A DNA stretch of 64,000 bases from positions 126,760-190,759 of the forward strand of contig NZ_KI535295.1 in the NCBI RefSeq assembly GCF_000482325.1. The letters are read 5' to 3'. The position numbers and the translations under genes were made by a program. The DNA comes from Bacillus sp. UNC438CL73TsuS30 (GTDB lineage: Bacteria > Bacillota > Bacilli > Bacillales > Cytobacillaceae). This document shows, one piece after another, positions 27,285 through 37,300 of this stretch; the stretch's first letter is position 1, and each line of letters starts with the position of its first letter. Below the pieces are notes generated by a model. That model was not told the DNA's origin. It saw nothing but the letters and a program-made list of their open reading frames with translations, and ran no database searches.

Positions 27285-27854
27285 TTGAAGCAAAATCAGA
27301 TTGAAGAATATGAAATTAATTCTGGTACCATGTTTATTCGGCCTGTAGAGTATGGCAGTAAAATATATTCACAAATTTTTGAGGAAGAGGATGAGTTTCT
27401 TTCTCCATTTAAGCCTTTGGATATAATCAAAAAAAGCTGTGATTATTTTGGCTGTGATTACGAAAGCCGGAAGAAAGGGACAAGACAACTCATTGGGATT
27501 ACGCATAAAATTCCAATCGCGATTGAACCGTCCAACCGCCTCTATTTTTTCCCAACTACATCACCGACCCGTTCTGAATGCATTTGGATTTCACATGATC
27601 ATGTAAAGGAACATCGCCGTATTTCCAATCAGCAAACACTCATTACCTTTCGCAATAAACAGACACACTTATTTCCAGTTCCTTATAGCACAATTGACAA
27701 TCAATTATTAAGAACATCTTTTTTAAGAACAAAGTTAATGCAAAGAATTGAATTTAATGATAGAAAATCATTTTATTTAATGCAAAAACCAGTTTCGATG
27801 GAGGCCTCAGAAAACACCCGAAAATATGGTGAAGATCTTTTTACAAAAAATTAA
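27285..27854 (+). CDS. comK: Competence transcription factor ComK
   Basis: A 189-residue ComK homologue. The central block (IAIEPSNRLYFFPTTSPT, then CIWISHDHVKEHR) and RTSFLRTKLMQRI align well with B. subtilis ComK. ComK is the master activator of DNA-uptake genes and binds pairs of AT-boxes. The TTG at 27285 is chosen because GGGGAG lies 9 bp before it; the TTG at 27276 touches that site. A perfect autoregulatory AT-box pair was not found by eye upstream. The gene seems intact, so competence is plausible. Confidence 0.92.
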   Translation: MKQNQIEEYEINSGTMFIRPVEYGSKIYSQIFEEEDEFLSPFKPLDIIKKSCDYFGCDYESRKKGTRQLIGITHKIPIAIEPSNRLYFFPTTSPTRSECIWISHDHVKEHRRISNQQTLITFRNKQTHLFPVPYSTIDNQLLRTSFLRTKLMQRIEFNDRKSFYLMQKPVSMEASENTRKYGEDLFTKN

Positions 27855-27867
27855 ACATAGCGCAAAT

Positions 27868-28233
27868 CTAACGGGCCGAGTGCTTTTTTAAAAAATAGAG
27901 CTCGATTAACTCTTGAACTTTATTTCGGATTCTTGGATTAAAGTAACTATGGCTTTCTTCATAGCCCTTATATAAGAACAGATACATCGTAAAGGCATCG
28001 TCCCGTTTTGTTTCGGTTACTTGGAGTTTATTCTTTTTCATATAATGTTTAGCCTCTGCCAATTCTCTTTGGACCTCTTTCATCGTTTCCTCAATCAATC
28101 CCAAATAAGGTTTTTTTAATTTAAAAGGACTCTTTTCTACTACGCTTAAATCCCGGTTTAGGATAATTAAAACCATTGGTAAGTAAATGGCTTTCTCCAT
28201 AATATTACGATCTTCTTCAGGAATTCTTGTCAT
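27868..28233 (-). CDS. yhjD: YhjD family protein
   Basis: A 121-residue, charged, mostly helical protein beginning MTRIPEEDRNIMEKAIYLPM. This resembles YhjD of B. subtilis, which lies in the same comK-to-sipV interval. Its role is unknown, with links to sporulation. A LexA-like box lies 31 bp before the start codon. Confidence 0.72.
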   Translation of the reverse strand: MTRIPEEDRNIMEKAIYLPMVLIILNRDLSVVEKSPFKLKKPYLGLIEETMKEVQRELAEAKHYMKKNKLQVTETKRDDAFTMYLFLYKGYEESHSYFNPRIRNKVQELIELYFLKKHSAR

Positions 28234-28263
28234 TTGATTTAAGCTCCTTCCTGTTATTTTGTT

Positions 28264-28277
28264 CGAACATTTGTTCT
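28264..28277 (-). promoter_or_regulatory. LexA/DinR-like box before yhjD
   Basis: On the minus strand the site reads AGAACAAATGTTCG, one base from the CGAAC-RNRY-GTTCG consensus. It is 31-44 bp upstream of yhjD, a spot suited to repression. I recall yhjD-region genes in the B. subtilis SOS regulon, but not with certainty. Confidence 0.55.
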
Positions 28278-28500
28278 TATATTTTATAAAAAAAGATATG
28301 AAAAGGCAATAGGCTCTCTAAGGATGCATGTACTTACAACCGCTTCGTTTTCATATGCGGTTTTATGCCGTTAGGAAATCTTTAAGAAAGTTTTTTATAG
28401 AAGGGTATCGAGTAGGGGAAAATGAAGATAGAAGAAACTTGTGTTTTGGTGCAAGCGTCTATATAGGTGGGAAAATTTAACTTGGATGGGTGATGGATGA

Positions 28501-29433
28501 ATGAGATATGAACAAAATCAGAAAAGGAAAAAAGGAAAATGGCGTTCTGTTCTGATGGTAATCCTTGTATTGCTGATAGCCGGTACAGGCTATTCTTATT
28601 ACCAATATAAACAAGGAGTGAACCAATCATTAAAAAAAGTAAGCAAAACAGATAAAGTAGTTTATACTTTTGATGGAAAAAAGGACCAATACGGGGATAC
28701 AAACATTCTCATGCTGGGCAGTGATGCAAGAGGGAATGAAGTATCAAGAGCTGATACCATCATGATTGCCCATTATAATGAAAATAAAGGAACATATAAA
28801 CTTACTTCCATTATGAGGGATAGTTATGTAGATATTCCGGGCCATGGTAAGCATAAAATTAACTCTGCATTTGCTCGTGGCGGCCCTGATTTGATGAGGA
28901 AAACGATTAAAGAAAATTTCGATATTGATCTACAATACTATGCAATCGTCCATTTTCAAGGCTTTGTTCAATTAATTGATGAGGCGTTTCCAGATGGTGT
29001 AAAGATTGATGTTGAAAAGGCTATGTCAAAAAATATTGGAGTATCGCTTAAACCGGGGGTTCAGAGACTAAACGGAAAGGAAATGCTTGGCTATGTTCGT
29101 TTTCGCCATGATGCGATTGGAGATTTTGGACGCGTAAAACGGCAACAGCAGGCAGTGAAAGCAATTGGAGATCAGCTGACAAGCATAAACACAATTCCGA
29201 AAATACCAAAATTAATTGGTGTAATTACACCATATATCAATACAAACATGAAAACATCCGATATAATATTTATGTCAACCAATTATTTCTCCAAAAGGGA
29301 AGGTCCTGTTGAGACCTTAAGGATTCCCGTGGACAATAGTTATACCAATCAGCGGATTTATGGAGAAGGAGCGGTATTAGCCATTGATGTTGCTAAAAAT
29401 CGGGAGGCCCTTCACCAATTTATTACAAAATAG
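28501..29433 (+). CDS. LCP-family cell-wall glycopolymer ligase (LytR/TagU-like)
   Basis: A 310-residue protein with a short basic cytoplasmic tail, one membrane helix (about 16-36) and an extracellular LytR-CpsA-Psr domain. Key motifs are LMLGSDAR, RADTIMIAHYN, SIMRDSYVDIPGHG with its conserved Arg and Asp, and RFRHDAIGDFGRVKRQQQ. LCP enzymes transfer teichoic acids or other polymers from lipid carriers to peptidoglycan. Which TagT/U/V subtype it is cannot be decided by eye. It is not part of this interval in B. subtilis. Confidence 0.88.
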   Translation: MRYEQNQKRKKGKWRSVLMVILVLLIAGTGYSYYQYKQGVNQSLKKVSKTDKVVYTFDGKKDQYGDTNILMLGSDARGNEVSRADTIMIAHYNENKGTYKLTSIMRDSYVDIPGHGKHKINSAFARGGPDLMRKTIKENFDIDLQYYAIVHFQGFVQLIDEAFPDGVKIDVEKAMSKNIGVSLKPGVQRLNGKEMLGYVRFRHDAIGDFGRVKRQQQAVKAIGDQLTSINTIPKIPKLIGVITPYINTNMKTSDIIFMSTNYFSKREGPVETLRIPVDNSYTNQRIYGEGAVLAIDVAKNREALHQFITK

Positions 29434-29463
29434 AATTAGCAAGGTTCGGCAAAGAGGAGAGGT

Positions 29464-30123
29464 ATGATGGATTTTGAGATGATAAAGGAGTGGTTTTCAC
29501 TCGATAATATCATGGATTTAATAAAGCAATATCGTTCACTTGGCCCGTTGCCGGGGATATTGCTTCCAATGCTTGAAGCCTTTTTGCCATTCTTGCCGCT
29601 TTTTTTATTTGTGATGGCCAATGCAAGTGCTTTTGGATTATGGTGGGGATTTTTATTTTCTTGGCTTGGTGCTTGTGTTGGTGCATTACTGCTTTTTTTC
29701 ATTATCAGGAGATTTGGGCAAAGGCGTTTATTATCTTTTCTACCAAAACATCCAAAAGTTCGCAAATTAATGGATTGGGTAGACCGTCATGGATTTGGCC
29801 CGCTATTTATACTTCTTTGTTTCCCCTTTACACCATCGGCCGTGGTAAATATTGTTGCCGGTCTTTCTAAAATTAGTATGTATCAATATATGCTAGCCGT
29901 TTTTATTGGGAAAATGGTGATGATTTTTACCATTAGTTTTGTTGGCTATGATCTCCATTCACTCATTACGAAGCCTTACCGAACGATTATTGTAGTGGGC
30001 GTAATTTTCATTCTTTGGTATGTTGGAAAAAGAATTGAAGTAAGATTGAATAGAAGGATTGAAAATGACCATAATGGGGAAAAACAGGGATTGGATAGAT
30101 GGAGGAGTTTCAATGAAGATTGA
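29464..30123 (+). CDS. yhjE: DedA-family membrane protein YhjE
   Basis: A 219-residue polytopic protein of the DedA/SNARE-associated (VTT) family. It shows the conserved pattern LPMLEAFLPFLPL and, later, FGPLFILLCFPFTPSAVVNIVAGL. DedA proteins are thought to flip or transport lipids. It overlaps sipV by 11 bp, a pair also found in B. subtilis. AGAGGAGAGGT precedes ATG-ATG; either codon could start it. Confidence 0.88.
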   Translation: MMDFEMIKEWFSLDNIMDLIKQYRSLGPLPGILLPMLEAFLPFLPLFLFVMANASAFGLWWGFLFSWLGACVGALLLFFIIRRFGQRRLLSFLPKHPKVRKLMDWVDRHGFGPLFILLCFPFTPSAVVNIVAGLSKISMYQYMLAVFIGKMVMIFTISFVGYDLHSLITKPYRTIIVVGVIFILWYVGKRIEVRLNRRIENDHNGEKQGLDRWRSFNED

Positions 30124-30667
30124 ATGGAAAAAGGAAGGCGTGGAATGGATTAAGGCTTTTGCAATTGGAATCATTATTTTTGCTTTTATTCGGACATTTT
30201 TCTTTTCAAACTACATAGTTGAAGGGGAATCAATGATGCCAACTCTTCAGAACGGGAACAAACTTGTCGTGAATAAGCTTGGTTACCAGATTGGAGATCT
30301 AAACCGATTTGACGTGATTGTCTTTCATGCCAATCAAAAGGAAGATTTCGTCAAACGTATCATTGGATTGCCAGGGGATAAAATTGTTTATCGTGATGAT
30401 CATTTATATGTAAATGGAAAAATGTATAAGGAGTCATTTTTAGATATTTATAAACAAAAAAAACCAGGAGTAAAATTAACAGGTGATTTTACATTAAAAG
30501 AAATTACCGGGGAAAATACAGTGCCTGCCGGTAAGCTATTCGTTCTTGGCGATAATCGATTAGGCAGCTGGGACAGCCGCCATTTTGGCTTTATCTCAGT
30601 CAATCAAGTGGTTGGCAAAGTGGATCTACGCTACTGGCCATTAAACGAAATGGATGTCCATTTTTAA
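30113..30667 (+). CDS. sipV: Type I signal peptidase SipV
   Basis: A 184-residue signal peptidase I with one N-terminal membrane helix (about 14-31), the catalytic Ser40 in GESMMPT and the general-base Lys81 in FVKRIIGLPGD. The box GDNRLGSWDSR is also present. It cleaves Sec/Tat signal peptides outside the membrane. The ATG at 30113 has GGAGGAG upstream and lies inside the end of yhjE. Confidence 0.93.
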   Translation: MKIEWKKEGVEWIKAFAIGIIIFAFIRTFFFSNYIVEGESMMPTLQNGNKLVVNKLGYQIGDLNRFDVIVFHANQKEDFVKRIIGLPGDKIVYRDDHLYVNGKMYKESFLDIYKQKKPGVKLTGDFTLKEITGENTVPAGKLFVLGDNRLGSWDSRHFGFISVNQVVGKVDLRYWPLNEMDVHF

Positions 30668-30682
30668 AATAAAACTTTAAGC

Positions 30683-30712
30683 AGGGAGCATGTTAGCATG
30701 CTCTTTTTTTGC
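30683..30712 (+). terminator. Terminator of yhjE-sipV
   Basis: Stem GAGCATG / CATGCTC with a TTAG loop and seven T residues. Confidence 0.9.
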
Positions 30713-30822
30713 TGCGAATTTTTTACCATTTTTGGTTGCATAAAACGGACGTAATTCCAAACGTTTGTGCCCATTTCGTGATAAAATGAAAAACAGAGAG
30801 ATTAGGGAATGGGGGTCCATAC

Positions 30823-33800
30823 ATGTCAGTAAGAATGATCATCGGGCGGTCTGGAAGCGGAAAAACAACGCTGTGTTTAAACGAAATACGAGATCGCTTA
30901 ATGGAAAATCCAATGGGTAAACCAATTATTTACATTGTTCCCGAGCAAATGACGTTTTTATCGGAGTATCATTTAGCAAGAGATCCGCAAATTGGCGGCA
31001 CGATTCGAGCCCAGGTTTATAGTTTTCCGCGGCTGGCATGGAGAATTTTACAAGAAACGGGCGGAATCAGCCGATACCATTTAAGCAATGTCGGTATGAG
31101 TATGCTGATTCGTAAAATCATCGAAGAACAAAAGGAACAATTAAATTTGTTCGAGCGTGCTGCAGATAAACAAGGCTTTATTCAACAATTAGAGCAGATG
31201 ATTATTGAATTTAAGCGGTATTGTGTTCGACCTGAAGAACTGATCGAAGGGTCAGTAAAACTCGGCAATGAATCCGCTAAGGCACTTCAAGATAAATTGC
31301 ATGATTTAGAAATTATCTATAAACATTTTGAAGATGAGGTTTTTGGAAAATACATTGACTCTGAAGACTATTTTCACCTCCTTTCAGAAAAAGTGGCATC
31401 TTCCCGATATCTAAGGGAAGCAGAAATCTATATTGATGGATTTTACAACTTTACACCACAGGAATATCTTGTCATAAAGGAACTCATGAAGAATTGTCGA
31501 AGCGTTACCATTGCGATGACGACAGATCAGGTATCTGTTCATGCAGCACCTGATGAACTTGATTTATTCAGGTTGTCTTCTGATGCTTGCCATTCTATTT
31601 TTGAAATAGCGAGTGCGGAAGGTATAGAGGTGGAAGAGCCGATTCTGCTAAAAAACCAACAAAAGTGGAATCATCCTTCCTTACGCCATCTTGAGGAAAT
31701 GTTCGATGAGAGGCCTGTTGTCCCATATGGAGGGCCAACTGCAATTCATATTGGTCAAGCAGTCAGCAGGCGGGCCGAAATAGAAGGAATTGCGAGAGAA
31801 ATACGTGAATTAGTCCGGACGAAAGGGTACCGCTACCGCGATATGGCCTTACTAATTCGTAACGGAGGGGACTATCATGATCTTTTGGTCCCAGTCTTTG
31901 ATGACCATCAAATTCCTTATTTTATCGACCAAAAAAGAACGATGTTAAATCATCCTCTTATTGAATTCCTTCGTTCAAGCCTGGAGGTTATTCAAACGTA
32001 TTGGCGCTATGAGCCAATATTTAGGGTAATTAAAACGGAATTGCTTTACCCGCTTCAGGAGAATCCCGGTAAAATGCGTGAAAAAATGGACCGACTCGAA
32101 AACTATTGCCTAGCTTACGGTATAAAAGGGAGTAAGTGGACGAAAAAAGAGCGGTGGAGTTACCGCCGTTCCTACGGTTTGGAGTTAGAGACAGTTCAAA
32201 CGGATGCTGAAAAGGAAATTGAACAGGAATTAAATGAATTGAAACTTATGGTATCTGCCCCTATCTTACGATTATCTAGACGTTTGAAAAAAGCAGGTAC
32301 CGGACGAAAGCTTTGTGAAGCCCTTTACTTATATTTAGAAGAATTAGAGGTACCTGCAAAGCTTGAAAAGTGGAAATTGGCTGAAGAGGAACAAGGCAAT
32401 CTTGTTAAAATGCGGGAACATGAACAGGTCTGGAATGCAGTGATAGAACTTTTAGATCAATACGTAGAAATCCTAGGGGACGAACCGATTTCATTAAAAG
32501 CGTATACGGCTATTTTAGAAGCAGGATTTGAATCCCTGCGTTTTTCTCTTATTCCTCCGGCAATCGACCAAGTTTTAATTGGAGACTTGGAGAAATCAAG
32601 ATTAACAGAAATCAAGGTCGCATTCGTGGTCGGTGTTAATGAAGGGGTATTGCCTGCAAAACTAACGGATGAAGGGATATTGGCAGATGATGACCGGGAA
32701 ATGTTGATGATTGCCGGTATCAAGGTTGCACCAAGCAGCAGGACACGCCTTCTTGATGAAAACTTTTTAGCCTATAAAGCACTGACAATCCCATCAGATT
32801 TGCTTTATGTTACCTATCCGCTTGCTAATAATGAGGGAAAAGCACTTATTCCTTCCTCTTATATTAAAAGAGTAAAAGATATGTTCCCAGAATTAGTTGA
32901 ACATGTTTTTGTAAACGACCCAGTGGAGCTGGTGGAGGAAGATCAGCTTAGCTTTGTTTCAAATCCAACTTCCACACTATCTTATTTAACAGCTCAACTT
33001 CAATTAAAGAAGAGGAATTATTCGATTTCTCCTCTTTGGTGGAATGTATATAACTTTTATATAGAAGGCGTAGGTAAAGCCCAGGCTGAAAAAGTTTTAT
33101 CCAGCCTTTTTTACACAAATCAAACGGTGAACCTTTCAAAGGATGTAGCAGATGAATTGTACGGAGAGACCATTCAGGCAAGTGTTTCGAGAATGGAATT
33201 ATTCAATGGATGCGCTTTTTCTCATTTTGCCCAGCATGGTCTCAAACTAAGGGAACGACAAATCTTCCGGTTAGAAGCACCTGATATTGGGGAATTATTC
33301 CATGCAGCACTAAAGCATATATCAGATACCGTAAATGAACAAAGGATTTCTTGGAGTAATTTAACGAGGCAGCAATGTGAAGTTTTATCAAAAGAAGCGG
33401 TTAATACTTTAGCTCCTAAGCTGCAAAATGAAATTTTACTGAGCTCTGAACGCCATCATTATATTAAAAGAAAATTGGAGCAAATTATTACCCGTGCCTC
33501 TCTAGTTTTAAGTGAACATGCCAAGGTTAGCGGTTTTTCACCGATTGGCTTAGAGTTAGGGTTTGGCTCAAAAGGAGAACTTCCTCCATTAAGCTTTTCT
33601 TTAAAAAATGGAAAGAAAATGGAGCTTGCGGGCCGGATTGACCGTGTGGATCAAGCAAAAGATGAAAACGGAAGTGTCTTTTTGCGGGTAATTGACTACA
33701 AATCCAGTGAAAAAGATGTTAATTTAGGCGAAGTTTATTATGGGCTTGCATTGCAAATGCTGACCTATCTCGATATCGTTATTACCCATTCAAAAGAGCT

Positions 33801-34308
33801 GGTAGAAATGGAAGCGACTCCTGCAGGTGTTCTTTATTTCCATGTTCACAACCCGTTTATTAATACGAAAAAAATGTTAACCATCGATGAGATCGAAAAG
33901 GAAATTATGAAAAAGTTTAAAATGAACGGGTTAATGCTGAGTGATCAAAATGTCATTCGTTTGATGGATCAAACACTTGAATCCGGTGATTCACAAATTA
34001 TTTCTGCAGGAATCAAAAAGGACGGGAATTTATCTAAAAAGTCCAAAGTAGCCAGCATAAATGAATTTGAAAATTTACGGCATTACGTTCGAAATCTCTA
34101 TCAAAAAACGGGAAATTCGATTATTGATGGGGCGGTTCAGATTGCACCATATAAGCTAAAAGATAAAACCCCCTGTACATTTTGTGCCTTTAAATCAGTT
34201 TGCCAATTTGACGAAGCAATCGAAGATAACAGGTACCGGATTCTAGCTCCGCACTCGAAAGAGGATGTTCTTGAGTTGGTTGGAAAGGAGAGTAACCAGA
34301 ATGAGTAA
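30823..34308 (+). CDS. addB: AddB subunit of the AddAB helicase-nuclease
   Basis: A 1161-residue AddB. It has a Walker A at residues 8-15 (GRSGSGKTT), an inactive-helicase-like middle, and a C-terminal RecB-type nuclease domain with VIDYKSSEKD near 957. The four cluster cysteines are visible: one in NGCAFSHF (about 797) and three in CTFCAFKSVC (about 1118-1127). These bind a 4Fe-4S cluster. AddAB processes double-strand ends for RecA-dependent repair at Chi sites. It overlaps addA by 8 bp. Confidence 0.97.
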   Translation: MSVRMIIGRSGSGKTTLCLNEIRDRLMENPMGKPIIYIVPEQMTFLSEYHLARDPQIGGTIRAQVYSFPRLAWRILQETGGISRYHLSNVGMSMLIRKIIEEQKEQLNLFERAADKQGFIQQLEQMIIEFKRYCVRPEELIEGSVKLGNESAKALQDKLHDLEIIYKHFEDEVFGKYIDSEDYFHLLSEKVASSRYLREAEIYIDGFYNFTPQEYLVIKELMKNCRSVTIAMTTDQVSVHAAPDELDLFRLSSDACHSIFEIASAEGIEVEEPILLKNQQKWNHPSLRHLEEMFDERPVVPYGGPTAIHIGQAVSRRAEIEGIAREIRELVRTKGYRYRDMALLIRNGGDYHDLLVPVFDDHQIPYFIDQKRTMLNHPLIEFLRSSLEVIQTYWRYEPIFRVIKTELLYPLQENPGKMREKMDRLENYCLAYGIKGSKWTKKERWSYRRSYGLELETVQTDAEKEIEQELNELKLMVSAPILRLSRRLKKAGTGRKLCEALYLYLEELEVPAKLEKWKLAEEEQGNLVKMREHEQVWNAVIELLDQYVEILGDEPISLKAYTAILEAGFESLRFSLIPPAIDQVLIGDLEKSRLTEIKVAFVVGVNEGVLPAKLTDEGILADDDREMLMIAGIKVAPSSRTRLLDENFLAYKALTIPSDLLYVTYPLANNEGKALIPSSYIKRVKDMFPELVEHVFVNDPVELVEEDQLSFVSNPTSTLSYLTAQLQLKKRNYSISPLWWNVYNFYIEGVGKAQAEKVLSSLFYTNQTVNLSKDVADELYGETIQASVSRMELFNGCAFSHFAQHGLKLRERQIFRLEAPDIGELFHAALKHISDTVNEQRISWSNLTRQQCEVLSKEAVNTLAPKLQNEILLSSERHHYIKRKLEQIITRASLVLSEHAKVSGFSPIGLELGFGSKGELPPLSFSLKNGKKMELAGRIDRVDQAKDENGSVFLRVIDYKSSEKDVNLGEVYYGLALQMLTYLDIVITHSKELVEMEATPAGVLYFHVHNPFINTKKMLTIDEIEKEIMKKFKMNGLMLSDQNVIRLMDQTLESGDSQIISAGIKKDGNLSKKSKVASINEFENLRHYVRNLYQKTGNSIIDGAVQIAPYKLKDKTPCTFCAFKSVCQFDEAIEDNRYRILAPHSKEDVLELVGKESNQNE

Positions 34309-37300
34309 ATTGATGATCCCGCCTATGCCGGAAGGGGCAACCTGGACAGAAGACCAATGGAAGGCTATCATGGCGAAAAATAAGGATATACTTGTTGCGG
34401 CAGCAGCTGGCTCGGGGAAAACGGCAGTCCTTGTTGAGCGAATCATTCAAAAGATCCTTTCGACAGATGACCCAATCGATGTGGATGAATTGCTGGTGGT
34501 TACTTTCACAAATGCTTCAGCGGCAGAAATGCGCCATCGTATTGGTGAAGCATTAGAAAAGGCTATTGACCAAGATCCGGAATCAAGACATTTAAGAAAA
34601 CAGCTTAGTTTATTAAATAAAGCGTCTATTTCTACGCTCCACTCCTTTTGTATGGAAGTAATCCGCAAGTATTATTATTTAATCGATGTTGACCCAGGGT
34701 TCCGGATTGCGGATGAGACTGAAGCTCAATTAATTAGAGATGAAGTCATGGATGAATTGTTTGAAGAACAATATGGAAGGCCGGAAAATGAGGCATTTTT
34801 TACCCTGGTTGATTCGTTTACGAACGATCGGAACGACGCGGCCTTAATGGATATTGTCCGCTCCATTTATGATTTTGCCCGATCAAACCCAGAACCGGAG
34901 AAGTATTTGGAATCGATTCTTAAAATGTACGATGTCACATCGATAACGAAGATTGAGAATTTACCATTTATTGGGGCACTCCTTTATGATATTGAATTGC
35001 AGCTGGAGGCGGCTAAGGAAATGATTATGAGCTGTTTGGAAATCGCAAAACAGCCAGGCGGTCCACACCCTAGGTCTGAAAACTTTTTAGATGATTTAAA
35101 TGTTATTGATACGCTTATATCTGCGAAGCGAGATTCATGGCAAACGCTTTACAACGCCATGCAGGCCTGGTCTTTTTCCAGAGCGAAGCCAGTCAAAGGG
35201 GACGAATATAATAAAGATTTAACCGAGAAAGCCCAAAAACTGCGGGACAAAGCGAAGAAAAAGTTGACTGATTTAAAGGACGAACTTTTTTTCAGAAAGC
35301 CTGAAAGCTTCTTGCGTGATATGGAGGAAATGTATCCGCTGATTGAGACACTTGTTCGTTTGGTAAGTGACTTTTCAGAACGCTTCGAGAAAGAGAAAAA
35401 GGAAAAAGGGCTCGTAGATTATGCGGATTTAGAGCATAATTGTCTGCAGATTCTCACTGGGGAAATTACTAATGAAGGAGAATTTCTCCCGTCAAGTGCT
35501 GCTTTAGCCTACAAAAAGCATTTTAAAGAAATATTTGTCGATGAATACCAGGATACGAATATGGTTCAGGAAACGATCTTAAAGCTGGTGGCAAACGAAA
35601 ATGAACTAAACGGCAATTTGTTCATGGTTGGGGATGTCAAACAGTCCATTTATCGGTTTCGACTTGCGGAACCTAATTTATTCTTAGGAAAATATAATCG
35701 ATTTCGCCATGATGGAGAATTATCGGGTCTGAAAATTGACCTAGCCCGAAATTTCAGAAGCCGAAAAGAAGTTTTAGATGGAACGAATTTTTTATTCAAA
35801 CAAATCATGGGAGTTAAGGTTGGGGAAATTGAATATGATGAAGCGGCTGAACTCCGTAATGGTGCTCCTTATCCTGAGGAGGAGCCTTATCCGGTAGAGC
35901 TATTGCTCGTAGATTTAAATAAAGAGCGTAAAGAAACCCAGGGTATAGAGGATGAAGGCGATACCTCGGAGGCTGAGTTTGATGCGGTTGATTTAGAAAA
36001 ATCACAGCTTGAAGCAAGAGTGATGGCATCAAAAATTAAGGAATTAGTCTCTAGTGGAAGACAGGTATATCAAACAAAAACAAAAGCCAGCCGTCCTCTT
36101 ATGTATCGTGATATTGTCATCTTGCTCAGGTCGATGACATGGGCGCCGCAAATTCTTGAAGAGTTCAAGCAGCAGGGAATACCCATTTATGCAAATTTAT
36201 CAACAGGTTACTTTGAAGCAACCGAAATCAGGATCATGCTGTCATTGCTTCGTGTAATCGACAATCCCTATCAGGATATCCCTTTGGCGTCTGTTCTTCG
36301 TTCTCCCATTGTCGGGCTAAATGAAGAAGAACTTGCCAAAATTCGAATTCATAAAAAAAGAGGGTCTTTTTGGGATGCAGTTCATGCGTTCTCAAGGAGT
36401 ACGGAGGCCGAAAATACCGAAGTGTTTTTTGAAAAAGTCCGTCGTTTTTCTGAGTTTTTGAATGAATGGCGGGCGATAGCCAGAAAAGGAGCACTTTCAG
36501 AACTGATCTGGCAGCTTTACCGGGATACCCATTTTTATGACTTTGTAGGAGGATTACCAGGCGGCAAACAGCGTCAGGCGAACTTGAACGCCTTATATGA
36601 TCGGGCCCGGCAGTACGAACAAACCTCCTTCAGAGGATTATTCAGGTTTTTGCGCTTTATCGAAAGGATGATTGAACGGGGAGATGACCTGGGGGCGGCA
36701 AGAGCACTTGGAGAGCAGGAAGATGTTGTTCGGGTTATGACCATCCATAGCAGTAAAGGTCTTGAATTTCCGGTTGTATTTGTTGCAGGCATGTCCCGCA
36801 ATTTTAATATGTCGGATATTCGAAATTCGTATATGCTTGATAAGGAGTATGGATTTGCTGCCAAATATGTAAATGTAGAAAAAAGAATTACCTTCCCGTC
36901 CTTGCCGCAAATGGCTTTTAAGAGAAAAAAGAAAATGGAAATGCTTGCGGAGGAAATGCGTGTCTTGTATGTTGCTTTAACGCGGGCAAAGGAAAAACTA
37001 TATTTACTTGGAACAGTAAATGATGCCGGTAAAAAAATAGACCAATGGAATGATGGGGCGGGAAATCAGGAATGGCTCTTAAGGGACTATGAAAGGGCAT
37101 CTGCCTCCTGTTATATGGATTGGATTGGGCCAGCGCTGGTTCGGCATCAGGATTGTGCAGATTTAAGAGTCTCAGAAAATAAGGATTTGCAAACTTCCAA
37201 TGAAATTATGTGCCATCCTTCGGCATGGGAGATTTCTATTTTGACGAGTGAAAATCTTAAAAATCAAGAAATAGGCGATGAGAGTGAGCAAGATGATAAT

